64,000 nucleotides of DNA from JBBECJ01 sp963763325 (GTDB lineage Bacteria; Chloroflexota; Chloroflexia; Thermomicrobiales; CFX8), in NCBI GenBank assembly GCA_963763325.1, contig CAVXOL010000023.1:620001-684000 (forward strand). Direction: 5' to 3'. Below the pieces are notes generated by a model. It searched no databases and was not told the origin of the DNA. It worked only from the letters and a program-made list of their open reading frames with translations. Within the stretch, counting starts at the first letter, position 1; every line of letters starts with the position of its first letter. Shown piece by piece: positions 19,305 through 28,018 of this stretch. The position numbers were made by a program, and so were the translations under genes.

Positions 19305-19811
19305 CTACACCGACTTGAAGTGTTCGAACGGCTGCTTGCAGTCGGGGCAGTAGAAGATGGCGCGGCAGAGGGTCGGGCCGAAGGGATTCTCCATCCGCGT
19401 GTGACGACCGTCGCAGAATGGGCATGGGACGATTGGATGGAGCGCCAGCGGGAAGAGGTTGTCGCCGAGCGTCGGGGCAGGGGTCACTGGCGGCGCATAT
19501 CCGGCGGCGCGCAGGTTCTCGCGCCCACGCTCGGTGATCCGATCACTCGTCCACTGCTCGGTGTACGTCACGCGGACATCAACTTCAGGCGTGATCTTGC
19601 TCAGCCGCTCGCGAACGTCGCTGCACATGATGCCAATCGCCGGACAGCCGATGAACGTCGGCATGATCTCGACAGAGACACGTTCGCCGACAACCTCGAC
19701 CATCCGGATGATCCCCAGGTCAACGACTGAGATGGCCGGAATCTCAGGGTCCGGCACATCCTGGAGCGCGTCCCAGATCTGCTGTTCGGTAATGGCGGTC
19801 GATGTCGGCAT
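19305..19811 (-). CDS. paaD: phenylacetyl-CoA epoxidase subunit PaaD
   Basis: 168 residues. The N-terminal half is a MIP18/DUF59 domain (DVPDPEIPAISVVDLGIIR ... IGCPA), used in iron-sulfur protein maturation; the C-terminal part has two zinc-knuckle pairs (CPFC and CPDC) and ends in the conserved FEHFK. PaaD is the assembly-type subunit of the multicomponent ring 1,2-epoxidase that converts phenylacetyl-CoA. It is the last gene of the paaABCD order here. ATG at 19811 has GAGGA ten bases upstream; ATG three codons earlier is also in frame. Confidence 0.92.
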   Translation of the reverse strand: MPTSTAITEQQIWDALQDVPDPEIPAISVVDLGIIRMVEVVGERVSVEIMPTFIGCPAIGIMCSDVRERLSKITPEVDVRVTYTEQWTSDRITERGRENLRAAGYAPPVTPAPTLGDNLFPLALHPIVPCPFCDGRHTRMENPFGPTLCRAIFYCPDCKQPFEHFKSV

Positions 19812-19884
19812 GATGCTCATTCCTCACAAGGTCCAGCTTGAACGTAATTGACACGTGATGGCGACTCTCCGGCAGGGACGATGA

Positions 19885-20670
19885 CTACCACTCCGCTCCC
19901 GGCTGCGAGCGATAGACCATCGTCATCTCGTTGTGGAGCCAGGCGAAGTCCGGGTGAGTGCCGCCGCGGCGAGGTTCGGCTGGCGCGTTGCCGGTCGTGA
20001 TCGCACCAGCGCGGTCGAGTGACGGTTGCAACATCGCCTGCCAGCGGGCACGAAGTTCGTTCATTGGCTCGGGGAGCGTGCCGTCTGCGAGCAACTCGTC
20101 CTCGTCATCGAGCGGCGCAAACATGTCGAGAGCGTCGGTCCAGAGGTCGGTCAGGGCGGCCGTGAAGCGGTCGCGCGCTTCACCGGGATGAGCCAGGAAA
20201 CGCTCGAACCAGGTCTGGACGTGCATCAGGTGGTACTGCTCCTCGCGGCGCATCTTGGCGACGAGGTCAGCCAAAGGCTGGTAGTTAGAGCGTTCGAGCG
20301 ATCCCAACCGGACGGCGTCGGCAGTCTCGTAGAGGAAACGGCGCGCCATCGTGATCGCCCAGTCACCGCGCGAGCGTCCAAGCAGCCGCGCGAAACGGTA
20401 CTCGTCGGGTTGGCGGCCATACGCATAGACATCCGGCGCGATGCCGGTCAGCGACGACAGCAACTCGTAGAACGCCAGCGCGTGGCCGATCTCATCCTGG
20501 GCGATGCTGGACATCGCCACATCTTCCTCCAGAACCGGCGCGATCCCGGTCCACTCGGTGTCCCAGTAACCAATGACGAGTTCGTCGTCGGCGAGGGTGA
20601 GGAGCAGGGACGCGAGTGCCGAGTGCCGAGTGCCGAGGGCTGCGTCGGATGTTGTCATGCCAGTCGTCAT
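19885..20670 (-). CDS. paaC: phenylacetyl-CoA epoxidase subunit PaaC
   Basis: 261 residues of a ferritin-like structural subunit that pairs with PaaA. Visible are LADDELVIGYWDTEW near the start, IAQDEIGHALAFYELL, and RREEQYHLMHVQTW. PaaC lacks a working diiron site in the family. The first 18 or so residues (including ALGTRHSALA) are encoded by a GAGTGCC heptamer repeat and are not part of the family. The ATG overlaps the stop of paaB by four bases (ATGA), implying translational coupling. Confidence 0.93.
   Translation of the reverse strand: MTTGMTTSDAALGTRHSALASLLLTLADDELVIGYWDTEWTGIAPVLEEDVAMSSIAQDEIGHALAFYELLSSLTGIAPDVYAYGRQPDEYRFARLLGRSRGDWAITMARRFLYETADAVRLGSLERSNYQPLADLVAKMRREEQYHLMHVQTWFERFLAHPGEARDRFTAALTDLWTDALDMFAPLDDEDELLADGTLPEPMNELRARWQAMLQPSLDRAGAITTGNAPAEPRRGGTHPDFAWLHNEMTMVYRSQPGAEW
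20614..20637. repeat. GAGTGCC heptamer repeat inside paaC
   Basis: Three perfect GAGTGCC units plus GAG, preceded by a GGGACGC unit. It lies within the 5' end of paaC and encodes the extra N-terminal residues of that protein. Confidence 0.75.
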
Positions 20671-20975
20671 GATGGCACCTCTGCCTCTTCCCTGGCTCCA
20701 GCGACGCGGGCTTTGATGGCGCGCAGCTTCGGTACGACGTTGTAGCCATCCGGACGGCGGTACGAGCGGTCGAACGGTGGCCGGAGCAGGTCGGGGTCGT
20801 CGATCTGCTGGACGCTGGCACGCGGGACAACCCAGAGCCGCAACGCCTCGTAGCGGCGGCTGAAGACATCGCGGGCGTACTGCAACGCGAACTCGTCGTC
20901 GGGCGCGTTCAGCGAGCCGACATGCGTCATCGGGTCGCCTTCCCGAGCCTGTTGGAAGACTTCGTATACAGCCAT
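20667..20975 (-). CDS. paaB: phenylacetyl-CoA epoxidase subunit PaaB
   Basis: 102 residues, the usual length. YEVFQQAREGDPMTHVGSLNAPD and ALQYARDVFSRRYE are diagnostic of PaaB, the small subunit needed for activity of the PaaA-PaaC core. ATG at 20975 is used; a TTG two codons earlier is possible. Its ribosome-site region is made of AGCAATC-type heptamers shared with the paaA stop region. It overlaps paaC by four bases. Confidence 0.93.
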   Translation of the reverse strand: MAVYEVFQQAREGDPMTHVGSLNAPDDEFALQYARDVFSRRYEALRLWVVPRASVQQIDDPDLLRPPFDRSYRRPDGYNVVPKLRAIKARVAGAREEAEVPS

Positions 20976-20976
20976 G

Positions 20977-21076
20977 AGCAATCAGCTTTCAGCAATCAGT
21001 CTGACGCCGTAGCGGAGACAGCAGCATTCCGACCATTACCAACAGGCTGGTAGCTGGCGGCTGACGGCGGAGAGCT
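20977..21076. repeat. two heptamer arrays at the paaA-paaB junction
   Basis: Array one (20977-20997) is AGCAATC, AGCTTTC, AGCAATC; array two (21046-21076) is GCTGGTA, GCTGGCG, GCTGACG, GCGGAGA plus GCT. Both keep the 7-bp period. They code for the C-terminal tail of the repaired PaaA and the leader of paaB. Confidence 0.65.
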
Positions 21077-22016
21077 ACCTGACACCACATCCCGCACCCA
21101 GGCCGTGTCCTCGAACGACAGTCGCCTGAAGTCGAGGCGGGATTGGGAGGCGGGGCCGTGACCGGTGACGACCGAGCGTAGCTCGTCCCAGTCCGGCTCG
21201 GTATAGATCCAGCGGTCGGACTCCTCGTCGTGGCGCAGAGCCGGGTCCGGGACGGTCAGGCCGACTCTCCCAGAGGCGCGGGACGTAGGTGTTGAGGAAC
21301 TCCTGCCGGAGCTGCTCGTTGTGCTTGCTCTTGATCTTCCAGCGCAGGTCCTTGTCCTTCTCCGGGTTGCTCGGCGGGCCGTGCATCTGCATCAGCGGCC
21401 CCCACCAGCGGTCGAGCGCCTCCTGGACCATTGCCTGCTGCTCATCCGTTCCCGACATCATCGCCAGGACAACGTCGCGGCCATGGATGATGTGGACCGA
21501 CTCCTCGGCGCAGATACGCTTCATGGCGCGAGCGTACGGCGCGTAGCTCGACTCGCGCAGCGCCTGCTGGGCGACGATCGCGGCGGCATCGACCAGCCAG
21601 GCAATGATGCCGACATCGGCCCACGACTTCGTCGGGTAGTGGAAGACGTTGTGGAACTTGGTCTTGCCGGAGGTCAGGTCGGCCAGCATCTCCTCACGCG
21701 ATTTGCCGAGGTCTTCGGCGACGCGATAGAGAATCTGAGCGTGGCCGACTTCGTCCTGGATCTTGCTCGTCAGGGCCAACTTGCGTTTAAGCGACGGTGC
21801 CCGCAGGATCCAGTCGCGCTCGGGGAGGACGCCCATCAACTCCGAGTTGGCATGCATCTCAACGAAGCGCAGGACGGCAATCCGGTACTCGTCCGGCATC
21901 CAGTCGGTCGCTTCGACCTTGCCGCCACCCTCGACATGGGCGAAGAACTCCTCGCGGCGACGTGCCTCCTCGGCGGCTTCGACCGTCTTCGTGACGCGGC
22001 TTGCAAGGGTCGTCAT
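20996..22016 (-). CDS. paaA: phenylacetyl-CoA epoxidase subunit PaaA, one frame break
   Basis: The catalytic diiron subunit, about 339 residues after removing one base near 21265. Family marks are LTSKIQDEVGHAQILYRVAEDLG and ICAEESVHIIHGRD, carrying the carboxylate and histidine iron ligands. In the given sequence the 0-frame runs into NTYVPRLWESRPDR; shifting gives GLTVPDPALRHDEES and on to AWVRDVV, which is normal PaaA. After that about 28 residues come from heptamer-repeat DNA and are not family sequence. It epoxidises the aromatic ring of phenylacetyl-CoA. The ATG overlaps the tetR stop by four bases; this is the first structural gene of the operon. Confidence 0.92.
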
Positions 22017-22600
22017 GATGGCCTCCCTAGTCCGTCGAGAATCATGTTTGCCAGCTCGTCCGCGATGTCGTCAGCGGTCCGCTCACCGTCGGCGCGAAAC
22101 CAGCCGGGGATGCCGTTGAGCGCCGTCAGGACGAAGATGGATGCCAGACGCGGGTCGCGGGCAGCCAGTTCGCCATTCGAAACACCGTCTGCGATCACTG
22201 CGCGGAATAGCGCCTCATAGCCGTCCCGCAAGGCCAGCACCTCGCTCGTGCGCGGCTCTGAGAGGTGGCGCCAGTCCTGGAAGAAGACGGCCGCACGCGC
22301 CAACTCGTTGACAACGACACCCACATGGGCGTGAATCATCCCCCGCAGGCGTTCGTTGGCCGGGCCATCGGCTTCGGCAATCGGCCGGACGGCAGCATAG
22401 AACGACCCTGCCACCCGCGCGATGATCTCCCAGAGCACGTCCTCTTTCGAGCTGATATGCGCGTAGAGGGAACCACCCTGCAAGTCCAGTTCACGAGCGA
22501 TGTCGCGAATGCTCGTCGAACGGTAGCCACGCTCGCTGAAGAGGGCGCTCGCCGCACGGTAGATCTGCTCTTTGCGGGTATCGGGAGTCGTAACTGCCAT
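22013..22600 (-). CDS. TetR-family regulator of the paa operon
   Basis: 195 residues with the TetR N-terminal helix-turn-helix (FSERGYRSTSIRDIARELDLQGGSLYAHISSKEDVL) and a helical ligand-binding C-domain ending LANMILDGL. The gene is the first of the tetR-paaABCD unit and overlaps paaA by ATGA, so it most likely represses its own operon and senses phenylacetyl-CoA or a related acyl-CoA, as PaaR-type regulators do; the ligand is inferred. A 14-bp palindrome lies 26 bp upstream of its start. Confidence 0.9.
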   Translation of the reverse strand: MAVTTPDTRKEQIYRAASALFSERGYRSTSIRDIARELDLQGGSLYAHISSKEDVLWEIIARVAGSFYAAVRPIAEADGPANERLRGMIHAHVGVVVNELARAAVFFQDWRHLSEPRTSEVLALRDGYEALFRAVIADGVSNGELAARDPRLASIFVLTALNGIPGWFRADGERTADDIADELANMILDGLGRPS

Positions 22601-22626
22601 CTCGTCCTGTTCTCAACCAGTACAAA

Positions 22627-22640
22627 CTAACACTTGTTAG
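22627..22640. promoter_or_regulatory. TetR-type operator palindrome
   Basis: A perfect 6-2-6 palindrome, CTAACA-CT-TGTTAG, in the divergent region between tetR-paaABCD and the E1-alpha gene. Size, symmetry and place match operators of PaaR/FadR-like TetR repressors. It could control both directions. Confidence 0.65.
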
Positions 22641-22769
22641 GATAGCACGCGAATGCTAGTGTATGGCATGAAAGAGGTCCCTGCCTGGCTCTGTAAGCGG
22701 GGCGAACGCACGAATCTTGCGACGCGTTTGGGCAAGAGCGACCCGACAGCATGCGACGGAGGGCGAACG

Positions 22770-23805
22770 ATGACGATCGCACAGGAGCGCGCAGCGACGA
22801 CGGAGTCCAGCCTCGACGGACTCTCCCACGACCTGCTGATCGAGATGTACTCCAGGATGTGGCAGGCGCGGCGCGGTGTCGCAACGTGCGTTGGCACTGC
22901 ATCGGGCCGGCGTCATCCACCTCTCAGTGCCCAGTGACGGCCACGAGGCGGTCCAGGTTGGCAGTGCGCTGGCGATGCCGCCACAGCGCAGCGTCGTATT
23001 CCCCTACTATCGTTCGTGGGCCGCCGTCCAGGCGTTCGGGATGTCCCCGCTGGACATCTTCTTTGCTGTCTTCGCCCGCTCAGAAGACCCGTCCAGCGGT
23101 GGGCGTCAAATGCCGGGCCACTTCTGCCGGGCCGATCTGCGGATCATCACGACATCGAGCGTCATCGCGACCCAGATCCCCCAGGCCGCTGGCGCGGCGC
23201 TGGCCAGCAAGATTCGTGGCGGCGACGATGTCGTCATCACCTATTTCGGTGACGGCGCCACCAGTGAAGGTGACTTCCACGAAGGGCTGAACTTCGCCGG
23301 GATCCACAAAGTCCCGGCCATCTTCGTCTGCGAGAACAACGGCTACGCAATCTCAGTCCCGCTCGTCAAGCAGAGCGCGGTCGAGGACCTCGCGCTGCAT
23401 GGCGCGTCCTACGGGATGCCGGGGATCATCGTTGATGGGAACGATGTCGTCGCCGTCTACCGAGCGACGCTCGAAGCCGTCGAACGGGCCGACCGTGGCG
23501 ATGGGCCGACCTTCATCGAGGCCAAGACCTACCGGACCGGTCCGCACACCAGCGACGACGATGACCGTGGCTACCGCCCACGTGAAGAGGTCGACGAGTG
23601 GCGACGCGAGCGCGACCCGATCTTGCTCTTCGAGCGTCGTCTGCGGGAGGCCGGCATCCTGACCGACGACACAAAACGCGATCTTGAACAGCGAATCAGC
23701 GACCAGATCGAAGCCGCCATCACCGCAGCCGAGCACGCACCCTACCCAGACGCCAGCGAGATTCTCCATAACGTCTACGCACCGGGAACACCGCTCGGCT
23801 CGTAA
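22770..23805 (+). CDS. 2-oxoacid dehydrogenase E1 component alpha subunit, one frame break
   Basis: About 344 residues after removing one base near 22874. The N-terminus is LSHDLLIEMYSRMWQAR, rejoined to SQRALALHRAGVI. The thiamine-diphosphate site is clear: YFGDGATSEGDFHEGLNFAG with the ENNGYAIS that follows. The enzyme decarboxylates pyruvate or branched-chain 2-oxoacids as the alpha half of an alpha2-beta2 E1. No beta subunit, E2 or E3 gene is nearby, so it is an orphan here. ATG at 22770 follows GGAGGG at six bases. It is divergent from the paa operon and may share its operator. Confidence 0.85.
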
Positions 23806-23913
23806 CCACACTACCCCGATTGTCCACGCGCAACGTCGCCCGCGTGTCCTGGGCGGCGTTGCTGTGTTATGACATGTAGACGGCGAGCCGTTGACCCATA
23901 CCGGAGCCTTTCA

Positions 23914-24591
23914 ATGACGACTGTCCTGATTGTTGACGACGACCAGAAGGTACTCAGCATGTTGCGCCGGACGCTGGCCTACGACGGCTACACAGTCGTG
24001 ACGGCCAGCGATGGGACAGCGGCGCTCCAGGTCGCGCAGGAGCAGCGGCCCGACCTCGTCGTCCTCGACTGGCGGATGCCGGGGCTGGACGGGATCGAGG
24101 TTGCCCAGCGGCTGAAGGCGGCCGACGGCGTGCCGATCCTGATGCTGACTGCGCGTGACGCAGTCGAGGATCGCGTGATGGGCCTCGACAGCGGCGCGGA
24201 CGACTACCTCGTCAAGCCGTTCGCGCCGGCCGAGTTGCTGGCCCGGCTGCGGGCGCTCCTGCGGCGCAACGAGCCGACCAGCCGTGACGACGCGCCACTG
24301 ACGTTCCTCGACCTGAACGTCGATCCAACGACGCGCGAGGCGCGCCGCGGCGAACGCCGTTTCGAGCTCAGCCCACGTGAGTTCGACCTGCTCTCGTACC
24401 TGCTACGCTACCCACGTCGCGTCCTGCCGCGCAACCGGATCCTTCAGGATGTCTGGGGCTACGACTTCGCCGGCTACGACAACGTCCTCGAGGTCTACAT
24501 CGGCTATGTCCGTACCAAGACCGAAGCCGGCGGCGAGCCACGGTTGATTCAGACGGTGCGGGGTGTGGGGTATGTGTTGCGAGATGCGTAA
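23914..24591 (+). CDS. OmpR-family response regulator
   Basis: 225 residues. The receiver domain has VDDDQK, the phospho-acceptor LDWRMPG, the TARD segment and the Lys of DDYLVKPF; the C-terminal winged helix ends in LIQTVRGVGYVLRD, as in OmpR/PhoB proteins. ATG at 23914 follows GGAG. It is the partner of the kinase 86 bp downstream; between them lies a large inverted heptamer repeat. Confidence 0.95.
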   Translation: MTTVLIVDDDQKVLSMLRRTLAYDGYTVVTASDGTAALQVAQEQRPDLVVLDWRMPGLDGIEVAQRLKAADGVPILMLTARDAVEDRVMGLDSGADDYLVKPFAPAELLARLRALLRRNEPTSRDDAPLTFLDLNVDPTTREARRGERRFELSPREFDLLSYLLRYPRRVLPRNRILQDVWGYDFAGYDNVLEVYIGYVRTKTEAGGEPRLIQTVRGVGYVLRDA

Positions 24592-24594
24592 GTT

Positions 24595-24667
24595 GGGACG
24601 TGGGATGTGGGACGCGGGACGCGGGGACCACGTCGCCTCGCGTCCCGCGTCCCACATCCCACGTCCC
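24595..24667. repeat. 29-bp perfect inverted repeat of heptamers inside a two-component operon
   Basis: Left arm 24595-24623 is four 7-bp units (GGGACGT, GGGATGT, GGGACGC, GGGACGC) plus one base; the right arm 24639-24667 is its perfect complement; loop 15 bases. It fills the gap between the response-regulator stop and the kinase ribosome site, so the mRNA would fold into a very stable hairpin. Confidence 0.9.
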
Positions 24668-24677
24668 TGAGGCAGAC

Positions 24678-26072
24678 ATGTCCATCCGCCTGCGCCTCGC
24701 GCTCCTCTTCAGCGTCATCCTAGCCCTGACGCTCGTCGTCAGCGGCGCGTTGCTCTATGTGTCGGTCTCGCAGTTGACGCTTGGCGTCCACAAGGACGCA
24801 CTCGAAGACGACCATCAGGCGATCTCCACCTCGCGCGGGTTCGAGATCGACCGGCTCGAGATGCCGCGCGGGAAGCCGATGACGCCAGAGACGCTTGCCC
24901 AGACTCGGACGACGGATGGAACGATTGTCGACGCCTCCGACAACCTGGACGACGTCGAACTGCCGCTCAGCGCCGAGCGGCTGGACGATGTGCTGAGCGG
25001 TGAAACATCAACTCAAACGATCACGATCGGCGGTGATCGATTCCTCGTCTACTCGAAGCTCGTTCGAGAACGCGGTGAACCGACCGGAATCCTGCAGGTC
25101 GCCCGCTCACTGGCTGAAGCCGACCAGACGTTGGCGACGCTGCGCAATTCGCTGCTGGTCGGAATCGTCGCCGTGACCATGGCAGCATTCGGCCTCGGCT
25201 GGGTTCTGGCCGGGACCGCGCTTCGCCCAATCGACCGTGTCGGACAGGCCGCAAAGCGGATTGGCGACGCGCGCGACTTTCGTCGCCGGATCGATGACAG
25301 CGGCCCGCGCGACGAGATTGGCCGGCTGGCGAGCACGATCAACGGGATGCTGGCCGAACTGGAAGCAGCCCACAATCAGACCGAACGGGCACTCGTCGCC
25401 CAACGCCGCTTCGTCGCCGACGCATCCCACGAGCTTCGGACGCCGCTGACGACGATACGCGGCAATCTCGACCTGCTGCAACGCGAACCACCGATTCCCG
25501 CCGACGAGCAGGCGGCTGTTCTGGTCGATATCATCAGCGAGACGGAGCGGCTGATCAGGCTGGCGAACGATCTGCTGACGTTGGAGCGTGCCGACGCTGC
25601 CTGGCCGCTACCGGTCGAACCGACTCCGATCCGGCCCGTCATCGATGAAGTCGTCCGCCAGGCTCGGGCGCTCGACCCCGACCGTGAGATCGTCGTCGAC
25701 GCAATACCAGATGTCGCCGTCAGCGCCAACCGCGACGCGATCAAGCAGACCTTGCTGATTCTGCTCGACAACGCGATCAAGCACACTCCAACCGGGACGC
25801 CGGTCGCCGTGGCAGCCAACGCCAACGGTGCCGAGGCTTCGGTCAGTGTCAGCGATCAGGGGCACGGCATTCCGGCCGAAGCAACGACGCATCTGTTCGA
25901 ACGCTTCTACCGTGGCGCCGACCAACGCAGCGGCGCCGGAGTCGGCCTCGGCCTGGCCATCGCGCGGGCGCTGGTCGAATCGCAACGTGGGCGGATCACC
26001 GTCGAGAGCCAGCCGGAACGCGGCAGCACATTCACCGTTACCTTCGCCCGTGCGATGGCCGGCGCGTCCTGA
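24678..26072 (+). CDS. sensor histidine kinase
   Basis: 464 residues. Signal/TM helix 1 (LRLALLFSVILALTLVVSGALLY), an extracytoplasmic sensor loop of about 130 residues, TM2 (LLVGIVAVTMAAFGLGWVLAG), HAMP (LRPIDRV ... RDEIGRLASTINGM), the H-box DASHELRTPLTTI, then N-box LDNAIKHTP and G-boxes QGHGIP and GAGVGLGLAI. It autophosphorylates on the H-box histidine and passes phosphate to the regulator upstream. ATG at 24678 follows GAGG. The sensed signal is unknown; the lipoprotein downstream may be a target or partner. Confidence 0.95.
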   Translation: MSIRLRLALLFSVILALTLVVSGALLYVSVSQLTLGVHKDALEDDHQAISTSRGFEIDRLEMPRGKPMTPETLAQTRTTDGTIVDASDNLDDVELPLSAERLDDVLSGETSTQTITIGGDRFLVYSKLVRERGEPTGILQVARSLAEADQTLATLRNSLLVGIVAVTMAAFGLGWVLAGTALRPIDRVGQAAKRIGDARDFRRRIDDSGPRDEIGRLASTINGMLAELEAAHNQTERALVAQRRFVADASHELRTPLTTIRGNLDLLQREPPIPADEQAAVLVDIISETERLIRLANDLLTLERADAAWPLPVEPTPIRPVIDEVVRQARALDPDREIVVDAIPDVAVSANRDAIKQTLLILLDNAIKHTPTGTPVAVAANANGAEASVSVSDQGHGIPAEATTHLFERFYRGADQRSGAGVGLGLAIARALVESQRGRITVESQPERGSTFTVTFARAMAGAS

Positions 26073-26503
26073 CGTTAGATTTCCCCAGGTTTTCTCAGGA
26101 ATCTCTCAACACATCTACAGTTTCGCCTCAGCCACGTCTCGTAACCTCAAAACCAGGCTGGTATCGGCCTGGTTGCAGGAGGTGTGTTGCTCAGGCGAGG
26201 TGGAGCCGATCAGTCGCGGGGCGCACTGCTGATTGAGCAAGCCGCATGGCGACAAGTCTCGGGACCCGGGTGACTGAATCGCTTGCTGACTGGCCCCTTC
26301 ACAACGCAGACAACAGACCGACCCCATCCTGACCCGGACCGATCCGGCGCTACGACCCCTGTCCGGCGGCGATCTACCCACGCCACCGTCCAGGGGTCGA
26401 CTCAGTCTTCCATCGGAAGATGCAACCATCCGCGCGTCAGCAACGTAGGCAGATGCAGGAAAGCCACTCCAGGCAATGGCCTGCAAAAGGATGGAAGGCA
26501 TGG
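26073..26503 (+). other. intergenic region between kinase and lipoprotein
   Basis: 431 bp. At the left end are TCTCA direct repeats one helical turn apart, then a hairpin at 26151-26174 (AACCAGGC paired with GCCTGGTT, 8-base loop). No ORF with a ribosome site was seen in the rest. If transcription of the lipoprotein starts near the repeats, its leader is about 370 bases long. Confidence 0.4.
26093..26108 (+). promoter_or_regulatory. putative response-regulator direct repeat
   Basis: TCTCA at 26093-26097 and again at 26104-26108, an 11-bp period as expected for OmpR/PhoB-type dimers. It lies just after the kinase gene and before the lipoprotein gene. The consensus resembles the site before the PAP2 gene. 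Confidence 0.35.
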
Positions 26504-27692
26504 ATGAGACGGCGACTGATGCTCCTGGCTTCTATCCCGCTGCTTGCCGCCTGTGCCAGTGGCTCCGACGATCCCACGACACCAACCGCCACCGTATCAG
26601 TCATCCAGCCGACGCCAACCACCGATCGGCAGGCCGCCCAGGCTACGCCGACGGTGCCAGCAACGGCAACACCAACCCTGGCGCCAATGGCGGACACAGC
26701 CACGATGAACAGCGCAACCGCGACGACGGCCGCGACCGCGACCACGTCCGCCGAACCGACTCAGCCGCCGGCGACGGCGACAACAGTTATCCCGCTGCCG
26801 GAAGTCCAGGAGTATCCCGTCCCGGCTGGAAGTCATCCGCACGATGTCGCGCCAGCGGCAGACGGTGGAGTCTGGTACACGGCCCAGTTCAAGGGTGCGC
26901 TTGGCTGGCTCGATCCGGCGACCGGCGAGACGCGCGAGATTCCGCTTGGTGCAGGCTCGGCACCCCACGGTGTCATCGTCGGGCCGGATGGCGCTCCGTG
27001 GATCACCGACGGAGGGCTGAACGCGATCGTTCGGGTCGATCCTGATACGCGAGGAAGTAACCATCTACGAGCTGCCTTCCGACAGGCCTGACGCCAACCT
27101 GAACACGGCTGTCTTTGACGCAAACGGCATCCACTGGTTCACCGGCCAGAACGGCATCTACGGCCGGCTCGATCCGGCGACCGGCGAGATGGAGGTCTTC
27201 GACGCACCGCGCGGGCCTGGACCGTACGGCATTACCGTCACGCCTGACGGCAGCGTCTACTACGCGTCGCTGGCCGGAAACCACATTGCGCGGATCGACC
27301 CGGCCAGCGGCGAAGCAACCGTCATCGAGCCGCCCACCAGCGGTCAGGGCGCACGGCGTGTCTGGTCCGACTCGACAGGACGAGTCTGGGTCAGCGAGTA
27401 CAACGCGGGTCAGGTGGCTGTCTACGATCCAGCCGACGGATCATGGCGCGAGTGGCCGCTGCCGGACCCCGGCGCGCTGGCGTATCCCGTCTACGTCGAT
27501 GACCGAGACATCGTCTGGCTCAGCGATTTCACCAGTAACACCATCGTCAGCTTTGACCCAGCGACCGAGACGTTCGAATCATTCCCGCTGCCGAGTCCGG
27601 ACTCCCGCGTCCGCCAGATCCTCGGCCGCCCCGGCGAAATCTGGGGGGCCGGTTCAGCGGTGGACACGCTGATCGTTATCCGTGTGCGATAA
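26504..27692 (+). CDS. lipoprotein with virginiamycin-B-lyase-like beta-propeller, one frame break
   Basis: About 395 residues after removing one base near 27043. The signal peptide MRRRLMLLASIPLLAAC ends in a lipobox, giving Cys17 as the acylated residue. Then comes a long Thr/Ala/Pro-rich linker of roughly 85 residues, and a propeller of blades with repeats such as GVWYTAQFKGALGWLDPATGE and SVYYASLAGNHIARIDPASGE, as in Vgb/streptogramin lyase-like proteins. The protein would sit on the outer face of the membrane. Real lyase activity is unproven; many relatives are uncharacterised. ATG at 26504 follows GGAAGG. It is downstream of a two-component pair. Confidence 0.82.
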
Positions 27693-28018
27693 ATGCATGA
27701 GACATCATGCTATGATCGATCCAACGATTGCGCCGCCCTGGCGCTCGATTGGATGTTGGGAAGGAGGTTGCCGCTGTGTCGGGGACGCTGTCCAATACCA
27801 GCAAATCTGATGAACTGACACGCCGGTCAGGCGTTGAAGCGGTTGAACCCTCCTGCCCTCCTCGCCCGTCCTGATCTGGGCCGGGTGTCTCCGCTCCTCG
27901 CCTTCCAGTTCAGCCATTCAGAAAACGACTGCGTCACGCCGCGACCGGCGGTGTGATCAGAGAGCGTGCGCCGACTTGCCGCCGCGCGCCTGCTGCACTG
28001 AACCGAGGAGCATTGCCT
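27693..28018. other. intergenic region with short hairpins
   Basis: 326 bp after the lipoprotein gene. It has a small hairpin GCATGA/TCATGC just after the stop, a GC-rich inverted repeat near 27721-27753, the possible short ORF at 27776, and an imperfect hairpin near 27933-27955 (TCACGCCGC versus GGCGGTGTGA). No RNA family was recognised. Confidence 0.35.
27776..27874 (+). CDS. possible 32-residue small ORF
   Basis: GTG at 27776 is preceded by AAGGAGG at eight bases, one of the best ribosome sites in the window. The frame encodes 32 residues starting MSGTLSNTSKSDELTRRSG and ending SCPPRPS, with a single Cys. No homologue is recalled. It could be a leader peptide or a chance match; the strong ribosome site is the only support. 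Confidence 0.3.
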   Translation: MSGTLSNTSKSDELTRRSGVEAVEPSCPPRPS

